A DNA stretch of 64,000 nucleotides from an uncultured Dehalococcoidia bacterium (GCA_913052475.1 CAJXEJ010000006.1:1-64000), one strand, 5' to 3'. Positions 8,490 to 18,413 are shown, counted from the stretch's first letter. Numbers and translations: made by a program. The notes: a model not told the origin generated them from the letters alone.

Positions 8490-9641
8490 ATGACGATGGG
8501 GCACCGTGAGCGAGTTCTAAAAGCATTGAACCACGAGGAGCCGGACCGGGTGCCGTTCGATCTCGGTGGTGCTGCTGGCAGTTCGGTTCATATCGATAAA
8601 TACGAGGAACTGAAGGTGCACTTCGGCGTCGAGGAACAAACCACACTGGGCAATCGTTGGGTCCAATCGGTGGTTGTACACGAACAGATTTTGCAGGCTC
8701 TGGATATCGATTTCCGGTACTTATCGACAGGACCTTCCAACAGCAAACCGGAGATCGAAGTTGGAGACGACGGTTACCGGGATGAGTTTGGACTACTTCG
8801 TCGCATGCCGCCTGGATCCCGCTACTACGACGTAGTCGAATTTCCTTTGTCGGGTTTAATTTCCGTCCGCGATATCGTGAATTACCCGTGGCCCGACCCA
8901 ACTGATCCCGGATATACCAGAGGGTTGCGGGATCGAGCACTGGCCCTTCGAGAGAGTACCGACTGCGCCATCGTGCTTCAGCTTGCGTCTCCGTTTGTAC
9001 ACACTACGCAGTTCCTACGTGGCTTCGAGGACTGGTTTATGGATCTAGCCGGGGATCCTGCGCTGGCATCTGCTCTCTTCGAGGCAACGGTCGAGGTTTC
9101 GTCGGTACGGGCTGCGGAAGCACTCAAAGTCGTAGGCGACCTCGTAGATGTTGTTGTAATGGCCGACGATCTCGGTTTCCAGACGACTCCGATAGTTTCG
9201 CCGGAGATGTACAGGCGGTTATTCAAGCCCTGGCACAAGAAATACTTCGATGCCGTAAAGGCGCACACGTCGGCCTACATTAGTTTTCACTGCTGCGGTG
9301 CCATCAGTAAGCTGCTTGACGACTTAATCGACATCGGGGTCGACGCTGTTAATCCGGTTCAGGTGGCGGCTACTGGCATGGATTCAGCGAGTCTGGCTTC
9401 CGAATTTGGTGATCGGCTTAGCTTCTGGGGCGCCATTGACACTCAGGACGTGCTGCCCAACGGGTCTGTAGGGGACGTTCGGGCCGAGGTCAAGAGGCGG
9501 TTTGGTGACCTCGCCCCAAGTGGTGGTTATGTGTTTAGTGCAGTGCACAATATCCAACCCGACGTACCGCTCGAAAACATCCTCGCCATGTTCGAAGCCG
9601 CAAAAGACTACGGTGGATATCCGATCGACCAGACCGGCTAG
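8490..9641 (+). CDS. uroporphyrinogen decarboxylase (URO-D)-like protein / methyltransferase MtaA-CmuA type
   Basis: MGHRERVLKALNHEEPDRVPFDLGG... HCCGAISKLLDDLIDIGVDAVNPVQ typical of URO-D family. Confidence 0.9.
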   Translation: MTMGHRERVLKALNHEEPDRVPFDLGGAAGSSVHIDKYEELKVHFGVEEQTTLGNRWVQSVVVHEQILQALDIDFRYLSTGPSNSKPEIEVGDDGYRDEFGLLRRMPPGSRYYDVVEFPLSGLISVRDIVNYPWPDPTDPGYTRGLRDRALALRESTDCAIVLQLASPFVHTTQFLRGFEDWFMDLAGDPALASALFEATVEVSSVRAAEALKVVGDLVDVVVMADDLGFQTTPIVSPEMYRRLFKPWHKKYFDAVKAHTSAYISFHCCGAISKLLDDLIDIGVDAVNPVQVAATGMDSASLASEFGDRLSFWGAIDTQDVLPNGSVGDVRAEVKRRFGDLAPSGGYVFSAVHNIQPDVPLENILAMFEAAKDYGGYPIDQTG

Positions 9642-9656
9642 TTCTCCGACTGGTTT

Positions 9657-9887
9657 TTGTCGCCTATTACTGCATCACTGAACGTCCACAACCGACGAAT
9701 CCCTATTCGACAGTTTTGGATGATCCACCCAGGGCAACGACGGTCGAAGCGCAATGCCGTACAGGTCCGAGCTGGTCACTCGAGCACAATGGTGACACTG
9801 TCCATCTACGGTCATGTCATTCCCGTTGAAGATGAACTTGCTGCCAGCGTATTCGCGCAAGTGATGGCAAACGTAGAAATCAGTTAG
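9657..9887 (+). pseudogene. tyrosine recombinase (phage-type integrase) C-terminal remnant
   Basis: RNAVQVRAGHSSTMVTLSIYGHVIPVEDELAASVFAQVM matches the C-terminal end of integrases (GHSS..VTLD.YGH..P); catalytic R and most of the domain missing. Confidence 0.75.
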
Positions 9888-9956
9888 TCGGCAGCTAGTC
9901 GTAAAAATCCGAATGTTGGTTGAAATAACACTCAGCTCTTTACGTTTGGTTTGAGA

Positions 9957-10003
9957 TTGGTGACGGGCCGGGGACTCGAACCCCGAACCTAGTGATTAAG
10001 AGT
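9957..10003 (-). repeat. 47-bp exact copy of the 3' part of tRNA-Lys(CTT); candidate att site
   Basis: ttggtgacgggccggggactcgaaccccgaacctagtgattaagagt identical to 11382..11428. Confidence 0.9.
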
Positions 10004-10214
10004 TCTGCTCAACACATGTCCTGTCGTGCGGTTTCGTGCCGTTCCGTACTGAAATCACAGGATAAGGCCGGAGGTTCGTGTCCTGTCCTGCCCCGTCATA
10101 TTGAACCGCTTGTGGGCAAGTTAGTGGGCAGGACATGAGCAGGTCTCCTCAGCAATTGAGGAACGATGCGATTCTGCCCCGACGCCGAGTCCTGACAGAA
10201 CTACCCATCAGGCT

Positions 10215-10961
10215 CTAGCTACCAACCTCGTACGGTATGTTGCTCAAAATCGCTGCTTCCTTCATAACGATCTCAGTCATCTCACGCGGGCTCTGCCCTT
10301 CGAAGTAGTGAGGTGTTCCAAATCGGACGATTATCTTCGTTCGAACCGCCGGGATGGTCCAGTTAGGGGCGAACGGAATCCATTTGGAAATCCACTTGCC
10401 GACAGCCGATTGCTCAAGCCCTTTGCCTTTGCGATCGTACTCGATACCGACCGGGACAATCGGAATACGCAGTTCATGTCCCTTTTGCTTTAGATGACGA
10501 ACCTCGTATCGCTCCAACAGACCTACCAATCCATCTTCGATCGATGTGACCGAGTCGTACTGATACTCGCCCTGGGTAAAAACGGCTGTAATCAATCGAC
10601 GATTCAGACGATCTTCGACATCCTTTGCCAGCGCTACTGCACGCTTCCGAGGGTTTTCAATTCCATCTTCCTGCCAGATAACCGTCCCCATAGCAGCGGT
10701 GCTTTTCTTCTGGATAAAGTTAATCACACCGTTGTGACCGAACGAATCAGTCGAAACAAAGCTGATGAACTCTCCCACTACATGGGAAAGCGCGAAAACA
10801 TCCGCCGATGTGCGGTGAACCGGCGCCAACATAATTGGGCGGATGTTAGGAATCTCGCCTTCGACTCTGCTACTCAGCAGCAGAACACGTTTAGTTACAG
10901 GAATGAATCCCAAACGAATGGCGTGATAATTGAACCGCCACCAATTTTCCTTTACGCCCAA
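10215..10961 (-). CDS. PlsC-like 1-acyl-glycerol-3-phosphate acyltransferase family protein
   Basis: IMLAPVHRTSADVFAL (H-x5-D type motif) and IPIVPVGIEYDRKGKG. Confidence 0.75.
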   Translation of the reverse strand: MGVKENWWRFNYHAIRLGFIPVTKRVLLLSSRVEGEIPNIRPIMLAPVHRTSADVFALSHVVGEFISFVSTDSFGHNGVINFIQKKSTAAMGTVIWQEDGIENPRKRAVALAKDVEDRLNRRLITAVFTQGEYQYDSVTSIEDGLVGLLERYEVRHLKQKGHELRIPIVPVGIEYDRKGKGLEQSAVGKWISKWIPFAPNWTIPAVRTKIIVRFGTPHYFEGQSPREMTEIVMKEAAILSNIPYEVGS

Positions 10962-11382
10962 TTAGGTCCTTGCTGAGCAGCGAGATGCACCACACCACGA
11001 ATTAGATAATCAGCCATGCGAGCGAGTTCTCTTCAGGTCAGACTCTAAATATTATCTCCAAAAATATCTTTAATCTCGAATTCACCTCTGGAATTGCTCA
11101 CCAATACAAACCCTCACCATGACGACTAATTCCATAACCTCTCGGGACAAGCCGAACATGGATCTGCCAGAACTCAGTGACCTGCCCCCACATGTGAACT
11201 GCAGTGCTGCCGTGGCTCTTACGCTAGTAGCCATGCACCCGGGCTGCCCCAGTGATCGTCAGAGCACACGGGGTTGCGGGTGGTTGAAACAGTACGTTTT
11301 AAAGACGCTTGTGAGCAGTTAGTGACCATCATGCGAAAAGACCCCGGAATAATCCGAGGTCTTGTTCAGAAGGTATCCAGTT

Positions 11383-11458
11383 TGGTGACGGGCCGGGGAC
11401 TCGAACCCCGAACCTAGTGATTAAGAGTCACTTGCTCTGCCAATTGAGCTAGCCCGTC
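11383..11458 (-). tRNA. tRNA-Lys (CTT), CCA encoded
   Basis: GACGGGC/GCCCGTC acceptor, AGTGA-CTCTTAA-TCACT anticodon arm, CGGGG-TTCGAGT-CCCCG T-arm, ACCA end. Confidence 0.95.
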
Positions 11459-11673
11459 CAAGTCATCACTTAACAATTCAATCTGAGGCTCAATGCAGTG
11501 TCAACGGCAATTCGTGTGGGTATGGAGATGAGTCGAACTCACGCAACCCGAAGGATCAAGTTGAATCCGCAAAGAATCCTTCAGCTAGCTGCTACACACT
11601 CGGTCGCGCACAACCGACTAACGTGCAACCACAATAACTGAGCCCAACTACCGTTTCACTGCTCTCGCAACAA

Positions 11674-12027
11674 TCACAGAGCGGCTTCGTTGCGCTCGCC
11701 TGTTCGTACCCTAACAACGTCTGTAACGGGCGACACGAAAATCTTTCCGTCACCGATAGAGCCTTTTTCAGAGCTCTTTGCAGCATCCAGAATGGCTTCG
11801 ATAATTTTCTCTTTGTCCGGTTCCAATACCACGATCGTGATCATCGCTTTGGGCAGTGATGTTCGGGTGGCGGTCTTTGCTCCACGCCCTGTGAACACTT
11901 CGACACCCTGCTGCTGACCCCGTCCATTCACGTTGTGGACAGTGAATCCGCGACAGCCTACTGCGTCGAGCGCGTCGATAACGACGTTGATCCGGTCGGG
12001 ACGAACTATGGCTTCTATCTTGATCAA
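11674..12027 (-). CDS. glnB: P-II family nitrogen regulatory protein
   Basis: MIKIEAIVRPDRINVVIDALDAVGCRGFTVHNVNGRGQQQG...GDGKIFVSPVTDVVRVRTGERNEAAL. Confidence 0.93.
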   Translation of the reverse strand: MIKIEAIVRPDRINVVIDALDAVGCRGFTVHNVNGRGQQQGVEVFTGRGAKTATRTSLPKAMITIVVLEPDKEKIIEAILDAAKSSEKGSIGDGKIFVSPVTDVVRVRTGERNEAAL

Positions 12028-12127
12028 TTCAGTTCACCTCACTCATAGCCCACTAGCGTGCGGCAATTAATTCCTAGTTAGCCGTCCACCGCAATTGCCG
12101 CGGTGGGCGACGTTGGTTTCTGTTTGG

Positions 12128-13363
12128 TTAGTCTGCTCCGTCGCCGACATAGCCACGCTCACCGTGCAGCGTGATGTCGAGACCGAGATCTTCATCGTTA
12201 GCCTCAACCCTGATTCCTAGACCGGGGATTACATCTAGGATTTTCAAGATGATGAATGTAGCAACACCGGAGTAGACCGCTACTGCTGCGACCGCTCGAG
12301 CGTTTGCCCATAGAAGTCCAACTTCACCATCAATGAGTCCGACGTTTTGAAGCACCCCGTTGTCGTCGACTGCCTGAACGGCGAATATTCCCGTTGCCAG
12401 CGAGCCCCAGATACCGCCAACACCGTGGACAGCAAAAACCTCAAGAGCATCGTCGATACCGGTTCTGGCCATGATTTTAACCGCAGTGTAAGCGGCAGCA
12501 CTGCCGACAATTCCAATAGCGAATGCGCCCATTGGGCCGACGAATCCTGCCGCCGGTGTGATCGATGCAAGACCAGCGATGGCTCCTGTGGCAAAACCGA
12601 CACCGCTTGTTCGACCTGTTGACTGAAATTCAAGAATCATCCACACCAAACCAGCGACCGCAGCGGATGTGTTGGTCACCAGGAACGCCATTACCGCCAC
12701 ATTGTCGGCAAGAAGACCTGATCCGGCGTTGAAGCCGAACCAGCCGAACCACAACAGGCCAGTGCCAAGCAGCACATACGGAACGTTGTGTGGTTCGACA
12801 CCACGTTCGATCTGGCGTCTCGATCCGATCATACGGGCGGCCACGATAGCCGCAATACCGGCCGAAGCGTGAACCACGATTCCACCAGCGAAATCGAGAG
12901 CACCGATTCCAGCAATCCAACCATCTGCAGCCCAGACCCAATGAGTTATCGGTACATAGACCACTGTGACCCAAACGAACAGGAAAACGATATAAGTGGT
13001 GAACTTGAAACGTTCAGCGAACGCACCTGTGATCAACGCGGGAGTGATGATCGCGAACATCATCTGGAATATTGCAAACAGGATTGGAGATATCCCACCA
13101 TCGACGCCTTCAGAAGAGACGTCACGGAATCCGATGAAATCGAAGTTGCCGATAAAATCACCGCCGGCTCCGAACGCCAGACTGTATCCCCAGAGAACCC
13201 AGAGAACGCTCACCACACCCATGGCGACATAGCTGTACATCATCGTCGAGACAACGTTTTTACCACGAACAAGACCGCCGTAGAAGAAAGCGAGGCCAGG
13301 GGTCATTAATAGCACCAGAGCCGATGCGGTTAGCATCCATGCAACATTGCCGGGATCAGACAT
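12128..13363 (-). CDS. amt: ammonium transporter
   Basis: Amt family sequence (AWMLTASALVLLMTPGLAFFYGGLVRGKNVVS, HASAGIAAIVAARMIG); next to P-II gene. Confidence 0.96.
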   Translation of the reverse strand: MSDPGNVAWMLTASALVLLMTPGLAFFYGGLVRGKNVVSTMMYSYVAMGVVSVLWVLWGYSLAFGAGGDFIGNFDFIGFRDVSSEGVDGGISPILFAIFQMMFAIITPALITGAFAERFKFTTYIVFLFVWVTVVYVPITHWVWAADGWIAGIGALDFAGGIVVHASAGIAAIVAARMIGSRRQIERGVEPHNVPYVLLGTGLLWFGWFGFNAGSGLLADNVAVMAFLVTNTSAAVAGLVWMILEFQSTGRTSGVGFATGAIAGLASITPAAGFVGPMGAFAIGIVGSAAAYTAVKIMARTGIDDALEVFAVHGVGGIWGSLATGIFAVQAVDDNGVLQNVGLIDGEVGLLWANARAVAAVAVYSGVATFIILKILDVIPGLGIRVEANDEDLGLDITLHGERGYVGDGAD

Positions 13364-13618
13364 ATTGAAGTTCCATTTCTAATTCGTACTTAAAATGATC
13401 CAGGGCAAACCACGATCCCTGGATTCTCAGTAAGCCCGGAGGCGCCGTTGTCGGCCTGAAAAGGAACGGCGGAGTTATCGTCGCATCAAACACGGTCCCT
13501 GACTATCGTGTTCGATAAGTAATCGCAGACGCAACTTAGCAAACGAAATCCCGTTGATAAACCGTTTTCATCCTGTTTATCGAGATTTCGCGAACATATC
13601 CGTTATGCAAGGTCAGGA

Positions 13619-13804
13619 TTAGCTCTCCGACGCCATAACACCACCAACTGACCAACTGGCTTTCTCGACATCCTGAAAGATGATCGTTGTAGCAGAATCC
13701 GGTATCCCAGCGGTTTCCGAGATCGCTTTCGTAATCGCCTTTGCAAGGTCGGCTTTCTGTTCGTCTGTTCGGCCGGCATAGAGGGCTAAGTTTACTACTG
13801 GCAT
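13619..13804 (-). CDS. 4-oxalocrotonate tautomerase family protein
   Basis: MPVVNLALYAGRTDEQKADLAKAITKAISETAGI...TIIFQDV; 61 aa with N-terminal Pro. Confidence 0.8.
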   Translation of the reverse strand: MPVVNLALYAGRTDEQKADLAKAITKAISETAGIPDSATTIIFQDVEKASWSVGGVMASES

Positions 13805-13932
13805 GTTCTTCTCCTTGTTGCTTCGTGTCTGAACTCAACTCGAGTCGAATTATAGGCGGAGGTCCGCTCTAACCTCAGGATCTATCACGTTCCAGACAGA
13901 GTAATACCCGGATTCGCAATATAATTGGTTCG

Positions 13933-14952
13933 ATGGTCGACTTTTCTGGAAATAGCGACGGCAGCGGTCTGGGCGAATTCAAGTTAATAGCGCGTCTCGC
14001 CGAATTCGGTTCAGCACCGGAATTGCAGCAGGCTGAATCGGTGCTTACCGGTATCGGAGACGATGCTGCGGTCGTCTCGACACCGTCAGGCCAGATGTTG
14101 CTGACCACCGATGCGATAGTCGATGGAGTCCACTTTCGCTCGGCCAACGAACGCTGGTACGACATAGGCTGGAAGTGTGCGGTGTCAAACCTCAGCGACA
14201 TCGCTGCGATGGGCGGTGTTCCCGATCATGCTCTGGTGACCCTCGGCGTCCCTCGGGGTGCTTCAGAGGATACGTACGTCGAATTTTACTCAGGTATGAA
14301 CGAAGCGTTCGAAAAGTTCGGAGGTCGGTTGGTTGGCGGCGATGTCGTTTCATCGCCAACAATGTTCGTGAACCTCGCCCTCACGGGTCATCCTGTGACC
14401 GATGGAATATGGCTTCAGCGGAGCACAGCGAAACTCGGCGATCTCGTGTGTGTCACTGGAACCCTTGGTAGTTCCGCCGGTGGACTCGAAGTTTTGCTCA
14501 GCGGAGAATCCAATCCGAGCGGTCAGATTCTTATCGATCGACATTACCGCCCTACCCCACGGATCGAGCTTGGTAATCGACTGGTCGAGTCAGGCGTTCG
14601 CTGTGCGATGGACGTGAGTGATGGTCTCGTCGGTGATCTTGAGAAAATCGCCAGTATGAGCAGCGTGGGTATCAAGATCGAAATGGCGTGCATTCCAATC
14701 GCACCCGAGCTGAAATTCATGGTAGGTACCAGTGCCATTGAACTGGCGTTGAGCGGAGGCGAAGATTACGAACTGGTTTTTACTACGCCTGAATCAGTTG
14801 TCGACAATTTGCCGCATGATGTAAAAAGCCAAATCAGCGTAATTGGACGTGTCACCCATGACACCGTAGTGGGTGGCGATTTACGAGTGGTTGATTCTAC
14901 TGGCAAGACTTACGAACCGATTCGCAAAGGTTGGGATCATCTGAATGGCTGA
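13933..14952 (+). CDS. thiL: thiamine-monophosphate kinase
   Basis: GEFKLIARLAEF...TGIGDDAAVV...LLTTDAIVDGVHF...MGGVPDHALVTLGVP...MDVSDGLVGDL...SGGEDYELVFT. Confidence 0.95.
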   Translation: MVDFSGNSDGSGLGEFKLIARLAEFGSAPELQQAESVLTGIGDDAAVVSTPSGQMLLTTDAIVDGVHFRSANERWYDIGWKCAVSNLSDIAAMGGVPDHALVTLGVPRGASEDTYVEFYSGMNEAFEKFGGRLVGGDVVSSPTMFVNLALTGHPVTDGIWLQRSTAKLGDLVCVTGTLGSSAGGLEVLLSGESNPSGQILIDRHYRPTPRIELGNRLVESGVRCAMDVSDGLVGDLEKIASMSSVGIKIEMACIPIAPELKFMVGTSAIELALSGGEDYELVFTTPESVVDNLPHDVKSQISVIGRVTHDTVVGGDLRVVDSTGKTYEPIRKGWDHLNG

Positions 14953-15502
14953 TAGCTTCTTAGCTGGCGGTCCCAATCCAGCGTTGTTGCTGGTTTCGGA
15001 TTCTGAGTCAGAAACAGTTAGAATCGGTGAATCGATCGGTCTTGCCCTGCGTACTGGAGATACCGTGCTTCTGTCGGGTGATCTCGGAGCGGGTAAAACA
15101 CGACTCGTACATGGAATGGCAAACGCTATCGAAAGCCCGATTCCAGCTCGCAGCCCAACTTTCGTGATCGTCAACGAATACCCCGGGAGAATCCGGCTCA
15201 GTCACTGCGATCTGTATCGACTGGGTTCGGTAGATGAGGTCGAAGAGCTTGCACTAGATGAACGATTGCACGATGGCGCACTTGTAGTTGAGTGGCCAGA
15301 AATCGGAGCCAACGCCCTTCCAGAGGACGTTCTATTCTTGAAACTCGACAATGGTGAACACGACGATCAACGGTTGATCTCCTTCACACCAACTGGCCCA
15401 AGTTCAGCCGGACTCCTCGGTCGATCCGCGGCTGTATACGAAGCACTCGATGCAACCGCCGGTCTCAATATTCCCTCAGCCACAGAGCAATCAACGAATT
15501 GA
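14945..15502 (+). CDS. tsaE: tRNA threonylcarbamoyladenosine biosynthesis ATPase
   Basis: VLLSGDLGAGKTRLVHGMA, SPTFVIVNEYPG, HCDLYRLGS. Confidence 0.93.
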   Translation: MADSFLAGGPNPALLLVSDSESETVRIGESIGLALRTGDTVLLSGDLGAGKTRLVHGMANAIESPIPARSPTFVIVNEYPGRIRLSHCDLYRLGSVDEVEELALDERLHDGALVVEWPEIGANALPEDVLFLKLDNGEHDDQRLISFTPTGPSSAGLLGRSAAVYEALDATAGLNIPSATEQSTN

Positions 15503-16164
15503 ATCTAGTAGTAATCGATACCTCCACCCGCTTTGCCGGAGTGGGAGCAGTCAACAACGAAGGCAAACGGGCAACTCGCAGTTGGCGATCGAACCAGAAT
15601 CATGGTCGAGAGCTGATGACTGCTGCGATCGACGCGCTCAGTGAGCTATCGCTCTCACCGCAGGATCTGTCACACGTTGCGGTAGCCCTTGGTCCCGGTG
15701 GATTCAGCGCGGTACGTGTCGGTATCAGCGCGACACTCGGGCTGGCGGTATCCAAACAACTTCCCGTTCTTGGCATACCGACTCACGAAATCGAGGCACA
15801 TCTGCACATGTCTTCCGCTAGTCCAGAATCGCCCGTATATTCACTGATTCCAGCGGGACGAAACGAGCTATCGTGGACTCGTCACACCGGTGATTCAGGC
15901 TCGACATTTGGTGTGCTTGCACCGGACCAACTGGTTACTCAACTTGAGCCTGATGCAATTCTATGTGGTGAAGCATGCGATCTGATGGCGAATCTTGTCG
16001 ATCCGTCACGATTCGGGGAGCACGAACCTCCGACCCGAAATCCGAACATATTGATCGACATCGCGATCGCGAAGTTCAACTCCGGCATTTCGACTCCCTA
16101 CGAAGAGTTGCGCCCAATCTATGCCCGACCCCCGTCGATCAGCAAGCCAAAACCTGCGAAGTAG
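15499..16164 (+). CDS. tsaB: tRNA threonylcarbamoyladenosine biosynthesis protein TsaB
   Basis: LVVIDTSTRFAGVG...GRELMTAAIDAL...VALGPGGFSAVRVGISATLGLA. Confidence 0.92.
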   Translation: MNLVVIDTSTRFAGVGAVNNEGKRATRSWRSNQNHGRELMTAAIDALSELSLSPQDLSHVAVALGPGGFSAVRVGISATLGLAVSKQLPVLGIPTHEIEAHLHMSSASPESPVYSLIPAGRNELSWTRHTGDSGSTFGVLAPDQLVTQLEPDAILCGEACDLMANLVDPSRFGEHEPPTRNPNILIDIAIAKFNSGISTPYEELRPIYARPPSISKPKPAK

Positions 16165-16264
16165 TTGATTCTTGGCGAATGGTGCCAAACACTGCCGCCC
16201 AATTCGGATGTTTTCGCGGCACAATGATTAGACACTATTCCTGTAATTCCTGTAGGGAGAAGAA

Positions 16265-16720
16265 ATGACAACGGAGCGAACACTCGTACTGGTAAAGCCT
16301 GACGGCGTACAACGCGGACTTGCCGGTGAGATTATTGGGCGCCTGGAACGCACCGGACTGCAAATCGTTGGAATGAAGCTAATGCAGATTTCAAACGAGC
16401 TTGCCAACACACATTATGGCGAGCACGAAGGTAAGCCCTTCTACGACGGTCTCGTTGGATTCATCACTTCTTCTCCGGTTGTGGCAATCTGTCTTGAAGG
16501 CCCAAGTGCTATATCGACAACGCGCAAGATCATGGGTGCGACCAATCCTGCAGATTCAGCACCCGGAACGATCCGTGGTGACTTCGGAGTCGACATGGGT
16601 CGGAACTTGATTCACGGATCGGCTAACGAAGATGATGCAGCGCGTGAAGTCGCTCTCTTCTTCATTGATTCTGAATTGACTTCCTACGAGCGGGCTACTC
16701 AGCCCTGGATCGTGGAATAG
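16265..16720 (+). CDS. ndk: nucleoside diphosphate kinase
   Basis: ERTLVLVKPDGVQRGLAGEIIGRLERTGL...MGATNPADSAPGTIRGDFG. Confidence 0.96.
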   Translation: MTTERTLVLVKPDGVQRGLAGEIIGRLERTGLQIVGMKLMQISNELANTHYGEHEGKPFYDGLVGFITSSPVVAICLEGPSAISTTRKIMGATNPADSAPGTIRGDFGVDMGRNLIHGSANEDDAAREVALFFIDSELTSYERATQPWIVE

Positions 16721-16772
16721 CGACCGATTACTAAACGCCACGTGGTTTTGACGCTGGCTCAGGTGTTGCTCG

Positions 16773-17147
16773 CTACTGGACTCGGACGACTTCGGTGGCA
16801 CGCTCCCAGAGTTGTTCAAGCCCGTAGTGGTCACGCTGTTCCCGCGTGAACAGATGGACAACAACCCCAGTAAAGTCGATCAGAACCCAGCCACCTTTGC
16901 CTGATCCTTCACGATGCGTGACGTGCACGCCCATCTTCCGTGATCGACGGCTGATGTCTTCAGCCATCGATTCAAGGTGGCGATCGGTTTCCCCACTGAT
17001 GATCACGAAGTAGTCGGCGAAGCTACTGACGCCGTCAGTGTCGAGTAGCACGATATCGGATCCGAGTTTTTCGGATGCCTCGTCGACCGCGGCGCGAGCG
17101 ATCTCTTCGTTGGTGGCGATTGTCTTTGTTTCTGTCGTATCTGCCAT
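16773..17147 (-). CDS. rsfS: ribosome silencing factor
   Basis: DIVLLDTDGVSSFADYFVIISGETDRHLESMAEDI...GWVLIDFTGVVVHLFTREQRDHYGLEQLW. Confidence 0.94.
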   Translation of the reverse strand: MADTTETKTIATNEEIARAAVDEASEKLGSDIVLLDTDGVSSFADYFVIISGETDRHLESMAEDISRRSRKMGVHVTHREGSGKGGWVLIDFTGVVVHLFTREQRDHYGLEQLWERATEVVRVQ

Positions 17148-17255
17148 TGCTACAAATTATAGACGCTGTAACAGTGATTCTCGTTGATCAATTCTGAACA
17201 TTTCGTTCAACCCTCGTTCAGTTGTTCATTACTACTCTTTTGCTACTCTGGATGA

Positions 17256-18413
17256 ATGGTACAAGTTGATAAAAACAAAAAGAAACGAGCTGTAGTGGCT
17301 ATGAGTGGTGGGGTCGACTCATCGGTTGCCGCTGCCCTGCTTGCTCGTGATGGATACGAAGTCGTTGGAGTAACCATGCGACTTTTCAATGCGCCCAACG
17401 AGCAGATGGCTCGGTTGAACAAGTCGTGCTGTTCGCTCGAAGACGTTGAAGATGCACGAGCTGTTTGTCGAAAAATCGGTGCAAAACACTACTTTCTCAA
17501 TTTCGAAGAAGACTTCCAGAAGCATGTTGTCGACTATTTTGTAAGTGAGTACGAACGAGGTCGCACACCTCATCCTTGCCTAGCGTGCAACGATCGCCTC
17601 AAATTTGAATTCCTCATCCGCCGCGCCGAGCTTATGGACGCCGATGTTGTCGCTACCGGCCACTACGCACGTATTCTCGAAAACGATGGTGAATACCGTC
17701 TGCTGGCGAGCGTCGATCCTCTGAAGGATCAATCGTATGTGCTCTACACACTTACGCAGGATCAATTGTCGAAGCTGTCGCTGCCAATCGGTGATTACTC
17801 TAAGAATAAGATCAGGGAAGTAGCCAGAGAGCTTGGACTTTCGATCGCTGACAAGCCTGATTCTCAGGACATCTGTTTTATTCCCGATGGCGACTACAAC
17901 CAGTTCATTGAACCTCGTCTGAAGCGCAAACTACCTGGCGATATTGTTGATCCTGACGGAACTGTCCTCGGTGAGCACGACGGTATTCACGGATTCACAA
18001 TCGGCCAGCGTAAGCGAATACCGATCGTGAACAGCACCCAGCGCCCGCTTTACGTGACCGATATCAATGCAGACTCCGGAAGTGTCACTGTAGGTCCTGC
18101 TGAAAATCTTATGAAAACCCGTTTATACGCTTCCGGTGTGAATTGGATTTCACGATCAATCCCGACTGGAATTATCTCTGTCGAAGCCCGCATTCGTTAC
18201 AACGGTAACAACACTCCGGCGCTGGTTCGCCCGCTCTTAAATGGTGCGGAAATTGAGTTCAAACAGCCAGTTCGCGCCATCACTCCGGGGCAGGCAGTCG
18301 TGTTTTATCAGGACGATGTGGTGATAGGTGGCGGGTTGATCGAAACTTCACTCCCCAACAATTCAGAAACTGAAAATTCAAAAACCGTCGATATACCTGC
18401 AATAACGGTCTGA
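17256..18413 (+). CDS. mnmA: tRNA-specific 2-thiouridylase
   Basis: VVAMSGGVDSSVAAALLARDGYEVVGVTMRLF...ATGHYARI...KPDSQDICFIPDGDY. Confidence 0.96.
   Translation: MVQVDKNKKKRAVVAMSGGVDSSVAAALLARDGYEVVGVTMRLFNAPNEQMARLNKSCCSLEDVEDARAVCRKIGAKHYFLNFEEDFQKHVVDYFVSEYERGRTPHPCLACNDRLKFEFLIRRAELMDADVVATGHYARILENDGEYRLLASVDPLKDQSYVLYTLTQDQLSKLSLPIGDYSKNKIREVARELGLSIADKPDSQDICFIPDGDYNQFIEPRLKRKLPGDIVDPDGTVLGEHDGIHGFTIGQRKRIPIVNSTQRPLYVTDINADSGSVTVGPAENLMKTRLYASGVNWISRSIPTGIISVEARIRYNGNNTPALVRPLLNGAEIEFKQPVRAITPGQAVVFYQDDVVIGGGLIETSLPNNSETENSKTVDIPAITV

Noticed and set aside
11518-11600. tRNA- or tmRNA-like stretch (minus strand ...GCGTGAGTTCGACTCATCTCC...)
   Set aside because: No 5' partner for the acceptor stem, T-loop too short with mismatched T-stem, and too little room before the P-II gene for a tmRNA.
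12788-13309. Long antisense ORF over amt
   Set aside because: Shadow ORF opposite a strongly supported conserved gene; low-complexity charged composition.
13933-14952. thiL considered as selD (same AIR-synthase-like fold)
   Set aside because: Motifs fit ThiL (GIGDDAAV, TTDAIVDGVHF, SGGEDYEL); lacks the SelD N-terminal Cys/Sec-Gly motif.
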